A stretch of 39,934 nt of DNA from Elusimicrobiota bacterium (GTDB lineage Bacteria > Elusimicrobiota > Elusimicrobia > Elusimicrobiales > UBA9959). The position numbers and the translations under genes were made by a program. Positions 14,193 to 20,651 of the stretch are shown here, in pieces. The stretch is taken from assembly GCA_016234365.1 (NCBI GenBank), contig JACRER010000097.1, positions 1 through 39,934 of the forward strand. Reading direction: 5' to 3'. The notes below the pieces were generated by a model. The model saw only the letters and a list, made by a program, of their open reading frames with translations. It did not search any database and had not been told where the DNA came from. The first letter of the stretch is position 1. Every line of letters begins with the position of its first letter.

Positions 14193-14248
14193 CCCCGACA
14201 GTACGGTGTCGGGGTGGCCTGCTAGGCTATTTATGGGCGAGGGGGGCT
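14193..14248 (+). repeat. Repeat copy B: hairpin plus promoter-like segment before ORF6N
   Basis: CCCCGACA (14193-14200) and TGTCGGGG (14207-14214) form a hairpin, then CTGCTAGGCTAT and a GAGGGGGG ribosome binding site just before the ATG at 14250. TAGGCT (14223-14228) may be the -10. The arrangement repeats copy A at 5625-5680. Confidence 0.55.
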
Positions 14249-14249
14249 T

Positions 14250-14771
14250 ATGGCTAAAGACATTGTTGCACAGGGGATAGTAGAGTCTAAGATCTTGCTG
14301 GTGCGCGGTTGCAAGGTTATGCTGGATAGCGACCTTGCGGCGCTTTACGGCGTAGAGACCAAGGTGTTAAAGCGTGCAGTAAACAGGAACTCCTTCCGGT
14401 TCCCGGCGGACTTTATGTTCAGGCTTAGGGTCGATGAGGTCAAAAACTTGAGGTGCCAATTTGGCACCTCAAGTTGGGGCGGGAGGCGCTACTTGCCATA
14501 CGCTTTTACCGAGAGCGGCGTGGCCATGCTTTCAAGCCTCCTAAACAGCCGCCGGGCGGTGGAGGTGAACATATAGATAATGCGGACGTTCACCAGGATA
14601 CGCGAGCTGCTGGCCACGCACGCGGACCTGCGGCGCAAACTGGAGGAGATGGAGAAAAAATACGACTACCAGTTCAAAGCGGTGTTCGACGCCATAAAGA
14701 GCCTGATCTCCGCGCCGGAGAAGGACGTTAAGCGCATAGGCTTTACCGCAAAATGGGATGGGCCCCATTGA
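14250..14771 (+). pseudogene. ORF6N-domain DNA-binding protein, interrupted by an in-frame TAG
   Basis: The first 108 codons encode an ORF6N domain: [20 protein letters not shown], then [14 protein letters not shown] and [24 protein letters not shown]. The frame then meets TAG at 14574-14576 and continues unchanged (IMRTFTRIRELL, a coiled coil, then FDAIKSLISAPEKDVKRIGF) to 14771, exactly as full-length family members read. Relatives usually have Gln or Ala at this place (VNIQIMR), so a C-to-T change from CAG is a simple explanation. ORF6N proteins are linked to phages and mobile DNA. It may be a dead gene, or an ATG at 14580 could restart the second half. Confidence 0.75.
14445..14475. repeat. 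Perfect 31-bp palindrome inside the ORF6N gene
   Basis: AACTTGAGGTGCCAA (14445-14459), a central T and TTGGCACCTCAAGTT (14461-14475) are exact reverse complements. It lies in the coding sequence for NLRCQFGTS, a conserved part of the family. Confidence 0.85.
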
Positions 14772-14796
14772 CAAAGTGTAAACTATAGTATACACT
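14768..14796 (+). promoter_or_regulatory. Promoter and palindromic operator of the toxin-antitoxin operon
   Basis: TTGACA (14768-14773) is followed at 16-17 bases by TATACA/TACACT (14790-14796). The 22 bases from 14775 to 14796, starting AGTGTAAAC and ending GTATACACT, form a near-perfect palindrome (one mismatched pair) over the spacer and -10, the expected place for antitoxin autorepression. The ATG follows at 14801 without a Shine-Dalgarno, so the toxin mRNA seems leaderless. Confidence 0.7.
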
Positions 14797-14800
14797 ATTT

Positions 14801-15124
14801 ATGAAGAAGATCTCTGCCGTTTACCGTACTGCCGCCGGGGCGGAGCCGTATAGCGACTACGTGAATTCCCTGCGGGACCGTGAGGGTGCCGCCAAGATCA
14901 GGGTGCGGGTTACCAGGGCAGAGCTGGGGAACTTGGGAGATCACAAAAACATCGGGCGCGGGATAATAGAATTGCGTATAGACTACGGGCCGGGTTACAG
15001 GGTTTATGTGGGGCTGCACGGTTTGGAACTGATAGTGTTGCTTTGCGCGGGAGCCAAATGCAGTCAGCGGGAAGACGTCAGGCGGGCCATGGCTTTCTGG
15101 GAGGATTACAAAAGGAATTTATGA
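14801..15124 (+). CDS. higB: HigB-type (RelE/ParE superfamily) toxin
   Basis: This protein of 107 residues has the fold pattern of phage Gp49/HigB-like toxins: AEPYSDYVNSLRDREGAAKIRVRVTRAELGN, then GIIELRIDYGPGYRVYVGLHGLELIVLLCAGAKCSQREDVRRAMAFWEDYK. The ELRIDYGPGYRVYV strand pair with Arg and Tyr is typical of family members that cleave mRNA at the ribosome. The stop overlaps the antitoxin start by four bases (ATGA). Toxin-first order is normal for HigBA. Mild inhibition of growth is the expected role; the gene is intact. Confidence 0.85.
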   Translation: MKKISAVYRTAAGAEPYSDYVNSLRDREGAAKIRVRVTRAELGNLGDHKNIGRGIIELRIDYGPGYRVYVGLHGLELIVLLCAGAKCSQREDVRRAMAFWEDYKRNL

Positions 15125-15420
15125 GAAAGTACAGGACACACGGCGAATACCTGGATAAAGCGCTTAAAGACCCAAAAGAGGCCGCGCTTTACCTGAACGC
15201 GGCCGCACAGGAGAACGACGCGGCGCTTATGCTCGCCGCGTTGGCGCAGGTGGTCAGGGCGCACGGTGTTTCAAGGACGGCCAGAAAAGTGGAGCTTTCC
15301 CGGGCCGGGATATACAAGACCATCTCCAAAACTGGAAATCCAGAACTTAAAACCTTCCTGGGGATACTAAAAGTCTCCGGCTTGCGGATGTCCTTCAAAC
15401 CGGTCCCGCATCGGCCTTGA
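15121..15420 (+). CDS. higA: HigA-type antitoxin with HTH
   Basis: This protein of 99 residues, from the ATG overlapping the toxin stop, belongs to the addiction-module antidote (COG3636) group: EYLDKALKDPKEAALYLNAA, then LAALAQVVRAHGVSRTARKVELSRAGIYKTISKTGNPELKTFLGILKVSGL. The VSRTARKVELSRAGIYKTIS segment is the helix-turn-helix. It should bind and neutralise the toxin and repress the operon at the palindrome near 14775-14796. A longer in-frame extension upstream lies inside the toxin gene and is not used. A CCGCCGG-type terminator follows. Confidence 0.87.
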   Translation: MRKYRTHGEYLDKALKDPKEAALYLNAAAQENDAALMLAALAQVVRAHGVSRTARKVELSRAGIYKTISKTGNPELKTFLGILKVSGLRMSFKPVPHRP

Positions 15421-15440
15421 GCCGGAGCCGGGTAGATGGG

Positions 15441-15473
15441 ACCGCCGGGCGATACCGGCGGTTTTGCTTTTTT
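15441..15473 (+). terminator. Intrinsic terminator (CCGCCGGG family)
   Basis: CCGCCGG (15442-15448), GCGATA and CCGGCGG (15455-15461), then TTTTGC and six T residues. It ends the toxin-antitoxin operon. Confidence 0.85.
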
Positions 15474-15481
15474 GAGGCGGG

Positions 15482-16387
15482 TCAGTAGAAGGCTACGGTG
15501 GTAAGGCCGAAGATAACGGCGGAGTGCATTTGGGAGTAGTCTATACGGAAGAAGCCGTTCTCGCCCCAGTCCGTGCCCCAGCTGTTCTTTACTATGAAGT
15601 ACTCTTCCTCGTCGTTGTAGCCTACCAGCAGCACGGCATGTCCGCCCAGGCGCTTGCCGCCCACGCGGGTGTAGACGCCGGACTTGTAATGCATCAGGTC
15701 CTCATAGACCTGCATGGAGGTTGGCAGCGGGCCGTAATGGGCCAGCGCGGCTTTTATCTGGGGCAGAGACGGCCAGACCATGCCCCAACCCGAGATCTTG
15801 TATGCGTTCTTCTCCCAACCTGGCGCCGCCGCGGCGCAGGAACCGTTGGAGGCGGTATAAGGGTAGGCGGATTCGGGGGGGAGCCCTTCGCTTACCAGAA
15901 AGACGGGGAGCAGCACGCCGCCCTTGCAGCTGCCCACGTTGCTGCACGACACGTAAACCTGTTCGGAAAGGTCCAGGTCGGCGCCGGGCTTCTGCTGCTT
16001 TCTTAACACGTAGGATTCAAGGGCGCCGGTCATGGCGAAGGACCAGCAGGAGCCGCATTTGCCCTGCTGCTTCGGGGTGGTGACAAAGTTGCCGCCTTCA
16101 TTGCGCCAGTCTATGGCGCGGGGGAGTAGTTTAACCGGGGAATCCGGGATCATGGGTCCGGATATCAAGGTGGAGTCCAGGCTGGCCAGGGTAGCCCACT
16201 GGTCTTCCGGCAGTCCGGAGACGGAAGTTTCGGCGGCCACCCAACGGGCTTTGCCGGACCTTATGGACTTTTGTAATTCGTCTATTTTTGCGCGGGTAGC
16301 GTCATTTACTTCGGCGGCGGCGCCGCCGGCCAAAAAGCAGACGGCTATAACTACGCGCGCGGCATGGCGCAGTAACGAGGTTTTCAT
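15482..16387 (-). CDS. Secreted papain-like cysteine peptidase (C1 family)
   Basis: This protein of 301 residues has a signal peptide (about 1-25), a short propeptide-like part (26-85) and a papain domain. The active site is complete: QGKCGSCWSF with Cys114, GGHAVLLVGY with His250 and NSWGTDWGE with Asn268; Gln108 would form the oxyanion hole. LSEQVYVSCS and GCKGG-like SCKGG are standard papain landmarks. The ATG at 16387 is chosen because it starts a signal peptide and has a fitting promoter; upstream in-frame residues are unlikely. It is closely similar to the gene at 39426 (both share ETSVSG and MTGALESY). It probably acts in the periplasm or outside the cell. Confidence 0.9.
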   Translation of the reverse strand: MKTSLLRHAARVVIAVCFLAGGAAAEVNDATRAKIDELQKSIRSGKARWVAAETSVSGLPEDQWATLASLDSTLISGPMIPDSPVKLLPRAIDWRNEGGNFVTTPKQQGKCGSCWSFAMTGALESYVLRKQQKPGADLDLSEQVYVSCSNVGSCKGGVLLPVFLVSEGLPPESAYPYTASNGSCAAAAPGWEKNAYKISGWGMVWPSLPQIKAALAHYGPLPTSMQVYEDLMHYKSGVYTRVGGKRLGGHAVLLVGYNDEEEYFIVKNSWGTDWGENGFFRIDYSQMHSAVIFGLTTVAFY

Positions 16388-16393
16388 ATATAT

Positions 16394-16422
16394 AGGATAG
16401 GCTTCCCGGTGTCGGTTTTCAA
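16394..16422 (-). promoter_or_regulatory. Promoter of the C1 peptidase gene, leaderless
   Basis: On the minus strand TTGAAA (16422-16417), 17 bases and TATCCT (16399-16394), then six bases to the ATG at 16387. No Shine-Dalgarno is present. Confidence 0.65.
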
Positions 16423-16557
16423 GACCAGAAGTCCCAGGTCTGCGCAGGAATATGGCCCTGCCAGAGAATGGGTATTGAACGAGGTAGGACCAAAGACCAG
16501 AGGGGGGTGGGGCCAAAGCCTCAGGGAGGGGAAGGGATTAACCTGTATAGTATAAGC

Positions 16558-17346
16558 ATGAGATCTGTTCTTCTTGTCCTGGTGTTCCCTTTCCTGGCGG
16601 TAAATACTTACTCGCAAAATAACGCGCTCGCGGACCTGCTGGCCGTGCCCGGCACCGAGGTAATGGACGTAGCCGTGCCCGGGCCCGTGGCCGTAGAGAC
16701 TTTTCCCACTTACGAACAGGACCGCAAGCCGGGCAAACAACTTTCCAACGCCAACGGCGTACGCGTGCTTGACGTGGTGCGCTTTGAACGCGACGCCAAG
16801 AACAATACCTACCGCTGGGGCCAGCTGAAAATAGAGGACGCCGCCCTGGAAGAAGTCTATTTCGGTTTCAGGTCCGCCAGCGTAGGCCACAACTACCTCA
16901 TGTTCGCTTTCAAGGGCGGGGCCAAACTGGTAGTGGAAGTGCTGCCCTGGAAGAAGAAAGGCGAGAAGTTCGACCCCATAGTGGCCGGCAATACCGGCAA
17001 ATACGACCTGGTGTGGAACATGGTCTCCTTCGACAGCTTCCTGGAGACCGCCGTGGGGAGCCAGGGCCTTTACGCGGACGTTTACCCCATGAAGCTTAGC
17101 CGCGAAGAGAAACTGCGCATGCTCGACGTTGCCATTGCCGAAGCCACCCGCGACTACAGCGGCGAGAAGTATAACACCCTTACCAACTCCTGCAGCAGCA
17201 ACGCCCTCAAGGTGTTCGCTAAAGCCACCGGCCACCACCTGGTGCTGGGCCGCATGCTGCCCTCCGTGGTAATAAAGCACCTTAAGGCGCGCGGCTTCCT
17301 GGGCGAACCCCTGCACTACGACTCTTCCAACTGGAACAAGCAGTAA
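16558..17346 (+). CDS. Secreted protein with DUF4105-like segment
   Basis: This protein of 262 residues has a signal peptide (MRSVLLVLVFPFLAVNTYSQ). The start at 16558 is chosen for that peptide and for TATAGT (16546-16551) six bases upstream. The mature part contains a beta-rich region (VYFGFRSASVGHNYLMFAFKGG), then DYSGEKYNTLTNSCSSNALKVFAKATG, which resembles the YN-L-x-NC-x-N segment of DUF4105/Lnb-type periplasmic proteins with its Cys. The relation is by eye and unproven. It is divergent from the C1 peptidase gene and ends at its own terminator. Confidence 0.68.
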   Translation: MRSVLLVLVFPFLAVNTYSQNNALADLLAVPGTEVMDVAVPGPVAVETFPTYEQDRKPGKQLSNANGVRVLDVVRFERDAKNNTYRWGQLKIEDAALEEVYFGFRSASVGHNYLMFAFKGGAKLVVEVLPWKKKGEKFDPIVAGNTGKYDLVWNMVSFDSFLETAVGSQGLYADVYPMKLSREEKLRMLDVAIAEATRDYSGEKYNTLTNSCSSNALKVFAKATGHHLVLGRMLPSVVIKHLKARGFLGEPLHYDSSNWNKQ

Positions 17347-17366
17347 AAGTAACTTTTGAGCGCACG

Positions 17367-17398
17367 GACCGCCGGGCTTGCCCGGCGGTTCTGTTTTG
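17367..17398 (+). terminator. Intrinsic terminator (CCGCCGGG family)
   Basis: CCGCCGGG (17369-17376), CTTG and CCCGGCGG (17381-17388), then TTCTGTTTT. It ends the 16558 gene just before the next promoter. Confidence 0.82.
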
Positions 17399-17405
17399 GT
17401 AGAAT
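17397..17405 (+). promoter_or_regulatory. Extended -10 of the Bax-inhibitor-1 gene, leaderless
   Basis: TGG followed by TAGAAT (17400-17405) fits the TGn extended -10 pattern. Six bases separate it from the ATG at 17412. No -35 of quality is seen because the terminator occupies that place. Confidence 0.5.
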
Positions 17406-17411
17406 AAGGGC

Positions 17412-18089
17412 ATGGCTGAAGATAATGTTTCTAACGACGTTTTTAACCGCACCGCTACCGAAGGCGAGATAATAAGCGACGGCTCTTACAACCTGGCCAT
17501 GGGCCTGGTACTGGGCTGGGGCTTTCTGGTGAACTGGTGGATGGTGAAGAACATCCCCGCGTCCGTCATAACCGGCGTGGACATAAGACTGTTCCTGCTG
17601 GCCTATTTCGCCTCGTGCTTTTTCGGGGTGTACCTGTTCAACAAGTCCGTCAACCCGCTGGTGAGCTTTATCGGCTACAACTTCGTGGTGGTGCCTTTCG
17701 GCTTTGTAATAAACGTAGTGGTGGCCCGCTACAGCCCGGACCTGGTGCTGGAGGCCATGCGCATAACCGGCACGGTGGTGCTGGGCATGATGGTGCTGGG
17801 CACGCTGTTCCCGGCCTTCTTCAAACGCATCTACGGCGCGCTCAGCGCGGCGCTGCTGCTGGTGATAATAGTGCAGCTGGCTGATATCTTCTTCTTCCAC
17901 AAGGACCCCGGCTATATAGACTGGATAGTGGTGGTGATCTTCTGCGGCTATGTGGGTTACGACTGGGGCCGCGCCAACAATATCCCCAAAACCCTGGACA
18001 ACGCCGTGGACAGCGCCGCCGCGCTGTACATGGACATCATCAACCTCTTCCTGCGCATCCTTAAAATACTAGGCCGCAGGCGCCGCTGA
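17412..18089 (+). CDS. Bax inhibitor-1 (BI-1/YccA) family membrane protein
   Basis: This protein of 225 residues has about seven membrane segments after a hydrophilic N-terminus, the normal size and shape for the family. YNLAMGLVLGWGFLVNWWMVK opens the first segment, and the C-terminal GYDWGRANNIPKTLDNAVDSAAALYMDIINLFLRIL is the family's characteristic end (ALYLDxxNLFLxLL), finishing in a basic tail. Members are inner-membrane proteins that may leak or carry calcium; in bacteria some interact with FtsH. The gene is a single unit that ends in a hairpin at 18074-18099. Confidence 0.85.
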   Translation: MAEDNVSNDVFNRTATEGEIISDGSYNLAMGLVLGWGFLVNWWMVKNIPASVITGVDIRLFLLAYFASCFFGVYLFNKSVNPLVSFIGYNFVVVPFGFVINVVVARYSPDLVLEAMRITGTVVLGMMVLGTLFPAFFKRIYGALSAALLLVIIVQLADIFFFHKDPGYIDWIVVVIFCGYVGYDWGRANNIPKTLDNAVDSAAALYMDIINLFLRILKILGRRRR

Positions 18090-18099
18090 CCGCCTGCGG
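18074..18099 (+). repeat. Hairpin across the stop codon of the BI-1 gene
   Basis: CCGCAGGCG (18074-18082) and CGCCTGCGG (18091-18099) form a nine-base-pair stem with the stop codon in its loop. There is no T tract, so termination is doubtful. Confidence 0.45.
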
Positions 18100-18119
18100 T
18101 TGAAAGGTAAAACTTAGAA

Positions 18120-19280
18120 GTGGAACTTTCCGAAGACCAGAAGAACGCGCTGGCCCGGCTGACCGCCTGGTACCGTGACCCGGCGCGCTCCCGCTTTATA
18201 ACGCTGGGCGGCTACGCCGGCACCGGCAAGACCACGCTTATCGCCGTGCTCAAGAACGAACTTGTAAAGCTCAACAAGTCCGCACGCTTCGCTTTTTGCA
18301 GCTACACCGGCAAGGCCGCGCAGAATTTAAAGAACAAACTGCGCGAGGCCGGCGCGCTGGCGGCGCGCGATTCCGTAGGCACCATCCACGGGCTTATTTA
18401 TACGCCGCGCGAGAACGAGGAAGGCCGCATTACCGGCTGGGACCGCAAGGACCTGCTGGAAAAAGACCTCATCATAGTGGACGAGGCGTCCATGGTGGAC
18501 GGCAATATCTGGGCGGACCTGCTGTCCTTCGGCGTTCCCATAGTGGCGGTGGGGGACCACGGCCAGCTGCCGCCCATAGCGGGCCAGTTCAACCTTATGC
18601 AGGCGCCCGAGCTGCTGCTCACGCAGATCCACCGGCAGGCCGCCGAGAACCCTATTATAAAAGTGTCGCAGTTCGCGCGCACCACCGGGCTGGTGCCGGC
18701 CGAGCGCTACGGCCCCGGCGTGGTGAAGTACCTCAAGGACGATTGCGACGCGCAGGAAAAGACCGGCGAGCTGCTGGAAAGCTGGACGCCGGAGACCATG
18801 ATCCTCTGCGGCTACAATTCCACGCGCAACAAGATAAACCAGTTCGTGCGGGCGGCGCGCGGCTTTGAGGGGCCGGCGCCCTCTTCCGGCGACCGGGTGA
18901 TCTGCCTGCGCAATAACCATAAAAAAGCCGTTTACAACGGCATGCTGGGCACCATAACGCACATAATGAAGCACAATGCCGACTGGTACGAAGCCGAGAT
19001 CCAGCTGGACGACCGCGAGCGGCCTTACGACGGGCTTATCTACGCCCCGCAGTTCGGCGCCAAGACCGGCGTTAACTTTACCAAGGACCGCCGCCTGGCC
19101 ATGACAGGCGACCTGTTCGATTTTGGTTACGCGCTTACGGTGCATAAGGCGCAGGGCGGCCAGGCCCGGCGGGTGGTGATGTTCGAGGAGCGCTTTCCCA
19201 AAATGGACGACGAGATGTGGCGCCGCTGGCTTTACACCGGCGTCACGCGCGCCGAGGAAGAACTGTACCTGTTCGGTTAG
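18120..19280 (+). CDS. Superfamily 1B DNA helicase (RecD/Dda-like)
   Basis: This protein of 386 residues starts at a GTG. Motif I is GYAGTGKTT (31-39, Lys37), a Ser/Thr-rich motif Ia follows (FCSYTGKAAQNL), and the Walker B is IIVDEASM (118-125). GDHGQLPPI is motif III and the C-terminus has LTVHKAQGGQ and YTGVTRAEEELYLFG, the UvrD-like C-terminal motifs. It is an ATP-driven 5'-to-3' helicase of the RecD2/Dda type without an N-terminal extension or nuclease. A weak TAAAAC lies six bases before the GTG, which may be another leaderless start. The role in repair or replication cannot be fixed. Confidence 0.88.
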   Translation: MELSEDQKNALARLTAWYRDPARSRFITLGGYAGTGKTTLIAVLKNELVKLNKSARFAFCSYTGKAAQNLKNKLREAGALAARDSVGTIHGLIYTPRENEEGRITGWDRKDLLEKDLIIVDEASMVDGNIWADLLSFGVPIVAVGDHGQLPPIAGQFNLMQAPELLLTQIHRQAAENPIIKVSQFARTTGLVPAERYGPGVVKYLKDDCDAQEKTGELLESWTPETMILCGYNSTRNKINQFVRAARGFEGPAPSSGDRVICLRNNHKKAVYNGMLGTITHIMKHNADWYEAEIQLDDRERPYDGLIYAPQFGAKTGVNFTKDRRLAMTGDLFDFGYALTVHKAQGGQARRVVMFEERFPKMDDEMWRRWLYTGVTRAEEELYLFG

Positions 19281-19295
19281 GACGGGCCGGGTATT

Positions 19296-19304
19296 TGTTA
19301 ATAT
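19296..19304 (+). promoter_or_regulatory. Extended -10 of the 19311 gene, leaderless
   Basis: TGT followed by TAATAT (19299-19304) fits an extended -10. Six bases separate it from the ATG at 19311; no Shine-Dalgarno is present. Confidence 0.5.
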
Positions 19305-19310
19305 CTCCCT

Positions 19311-20612
19311 ATGATGAAGATGCTTATCGCATTTTTTTTGCTGGGGCTGGCGGGGCCGGCCGCGGCCGGCTATAAAGAGGCCCTGGGCCTTGTCCGCCTG
19401 GACGCGCCGCAGGCCAAGGCTCTGGACGGTTTTCTCGCCATGGCCGAGGAGGACCTTTCCGCCAACGAACCGCTGGAGGCCCTGCTTAACGCCAACCGGC
19501 CGGCCATAGACGCTTTTATCAAGGCCGCCGGCGAACCCACCGACGGCTACCTGTTCGGGGCTAAACCGGAAAAACTCACCATGAGCACGCCGGTCATAAA
19601 GTACGGCGAGCACATACAACTTTTTAAACTCCTGCTGATAGACGCCAGGGTGAACGCGCAGTCCGGTTTTGTGGAAGGCGCTGAGCGGGACCTGCTTGCG
19701 GCCGCCGGTTTTCTGTCCCAGCTTTCCGAGCAGAAGGCTGGGCTTATGATAACCTCGCTCACCTACGGCCTGTGCGTGCGCAAGGCTTTCGCGCCGCTGG
19801 CGGCGAGTATGCGCGAAGAGAGCGCCTCCCCGGCGTATCTTGGCGCCCTGGCCCGGAAGCTGGCCCGCGCCCAGGCCGCTATGGATTTTATGCGCGGCGC
19901 CATGCAGGAAGAGGCTGAATTGAGCAAAAACACCGTGCGCGAGACCATGAACGTGCTTACGATAAAAAAAGAGAACGCCAAACTGCCCATGCATAAGGAA
20001 CTGGTGGCCAAAGCGCTGCAGGACCAGGCGTTCTTCGACATGGTATACACCCACTATAACGACGCCGCCTCCGCGCGCGCCGAGGCCTGCGCCAAAGCTT
20101 TCGAGGCCAACGACCCGGCTCTTTGCGACGGCTTTGTGGAAAAGCAGCTGGCCTGGCTTTCCGCCAAGGCGAAGGCCTACGAGGCGCTGGGTTTTATGGA
20201 TTCCGTGAAGGCCGGAACTGCCGGCCTGAGATCAGGTATGGCCGATTACGTGGTGGCTAAGCTTACCGCCGGGTCCGTACCGCAATACGGGCGGTTGGTG
20301 GAGCCCTATAACGTTTCCTATTCCATATTGGGCGTTCTAAGGACCGCCCTGGCCGTTAAGGCGTACAAGGCGCGCAACCGCGGCCGCCTGCCTGGCGGCC
20401 TGGTTAAATTGCCGCCCGGGTTTATAGACGAGCTGCCCAGGGACCCTTTTAATAAGTTCCAGCCGTTCACTTACGCGTCGGCCGGGAAAAAGTTCACGGT
20501 CTACGGTTACGGCCCGGACCGTGCTGACGGCGGCGGGCGCACGCAGCTGGACGCGGAGGCTTACGGCAACGACCAGGCCAAGGCTTCCGGGGATATTTTG
20601 TACGAGGAATAA
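19311..20612 (+). CDS. Secreted hypothetical protein with pseudopilin-like C-terminal tail
   Basis: This protein of 433 residues has a signal peptide (about 1-20). Residues 25-330 are mostly helical (for example EAERDLLAAAGFLSQLSEQKAG-type stretches), without recognised motifs. The last 90 residues read RGRLPGGLVKLPPGFIDELPRDPFNKFQPFTYASAGKKFTVYGYGPDRADGGG in part; LP-x-DPF..K-F-Y......F..Y..GPD is the pattern found at the end of type II secretion pseudopilins and in Planctomycete-like exported proteins. Without an N-terminal methylation helix it is not itself a pseudopilin. Two ATG codons start the gene; the first suits the promoter. Confidence 0.7.
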   Translation: MMKMLIAFFLLGLAGPAAAGYKEALGLVRLDAPQAKALDGFLAMAEEDLSANEPLEALLNANRPAIDAFIKAAGEPTDGYLFGAKPEKLTMSTPVIKYGEHIQLFKLLLIDARVNAQSGFVEGAERDLLAAAGFLSQLSEQKAGLMITSLTYGLCVRKAFAPLAASMREESASPAYLGALARKLARAQAAMDFMRGAMQEEAELSKNTVRETMNVLTIKKENAKLPMHKELVAKALQDQAFFDMVYTHYNDAASARAEACAKAFEANDPALCDGFVEKQLAWLSAKAKAYEALGFMDSVKAGTAGLRSGMADYVVAKLTAGSVPQYGRLVEPYNVSYSILGVLRTALAVKAYKARNRGRLPGGLVKLPPGFIDELPRDPFNKFQPFTYASAGKKFTVYGYGPDRADGGGRTQLDAEAYGNDQAKASGDILYEE

Positions 20613-20651
20613 CCGCCGCCGCCTGAACTTAAGTCACCATTGGGAATAAAA

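Noticed and set aside
5368-15461. CRISPR array formed by the repeated CCGCCGGG hairpins
   Set aside because: The copies are thousands of bases apart, lie after genes with T tracts and have no regular spacers.
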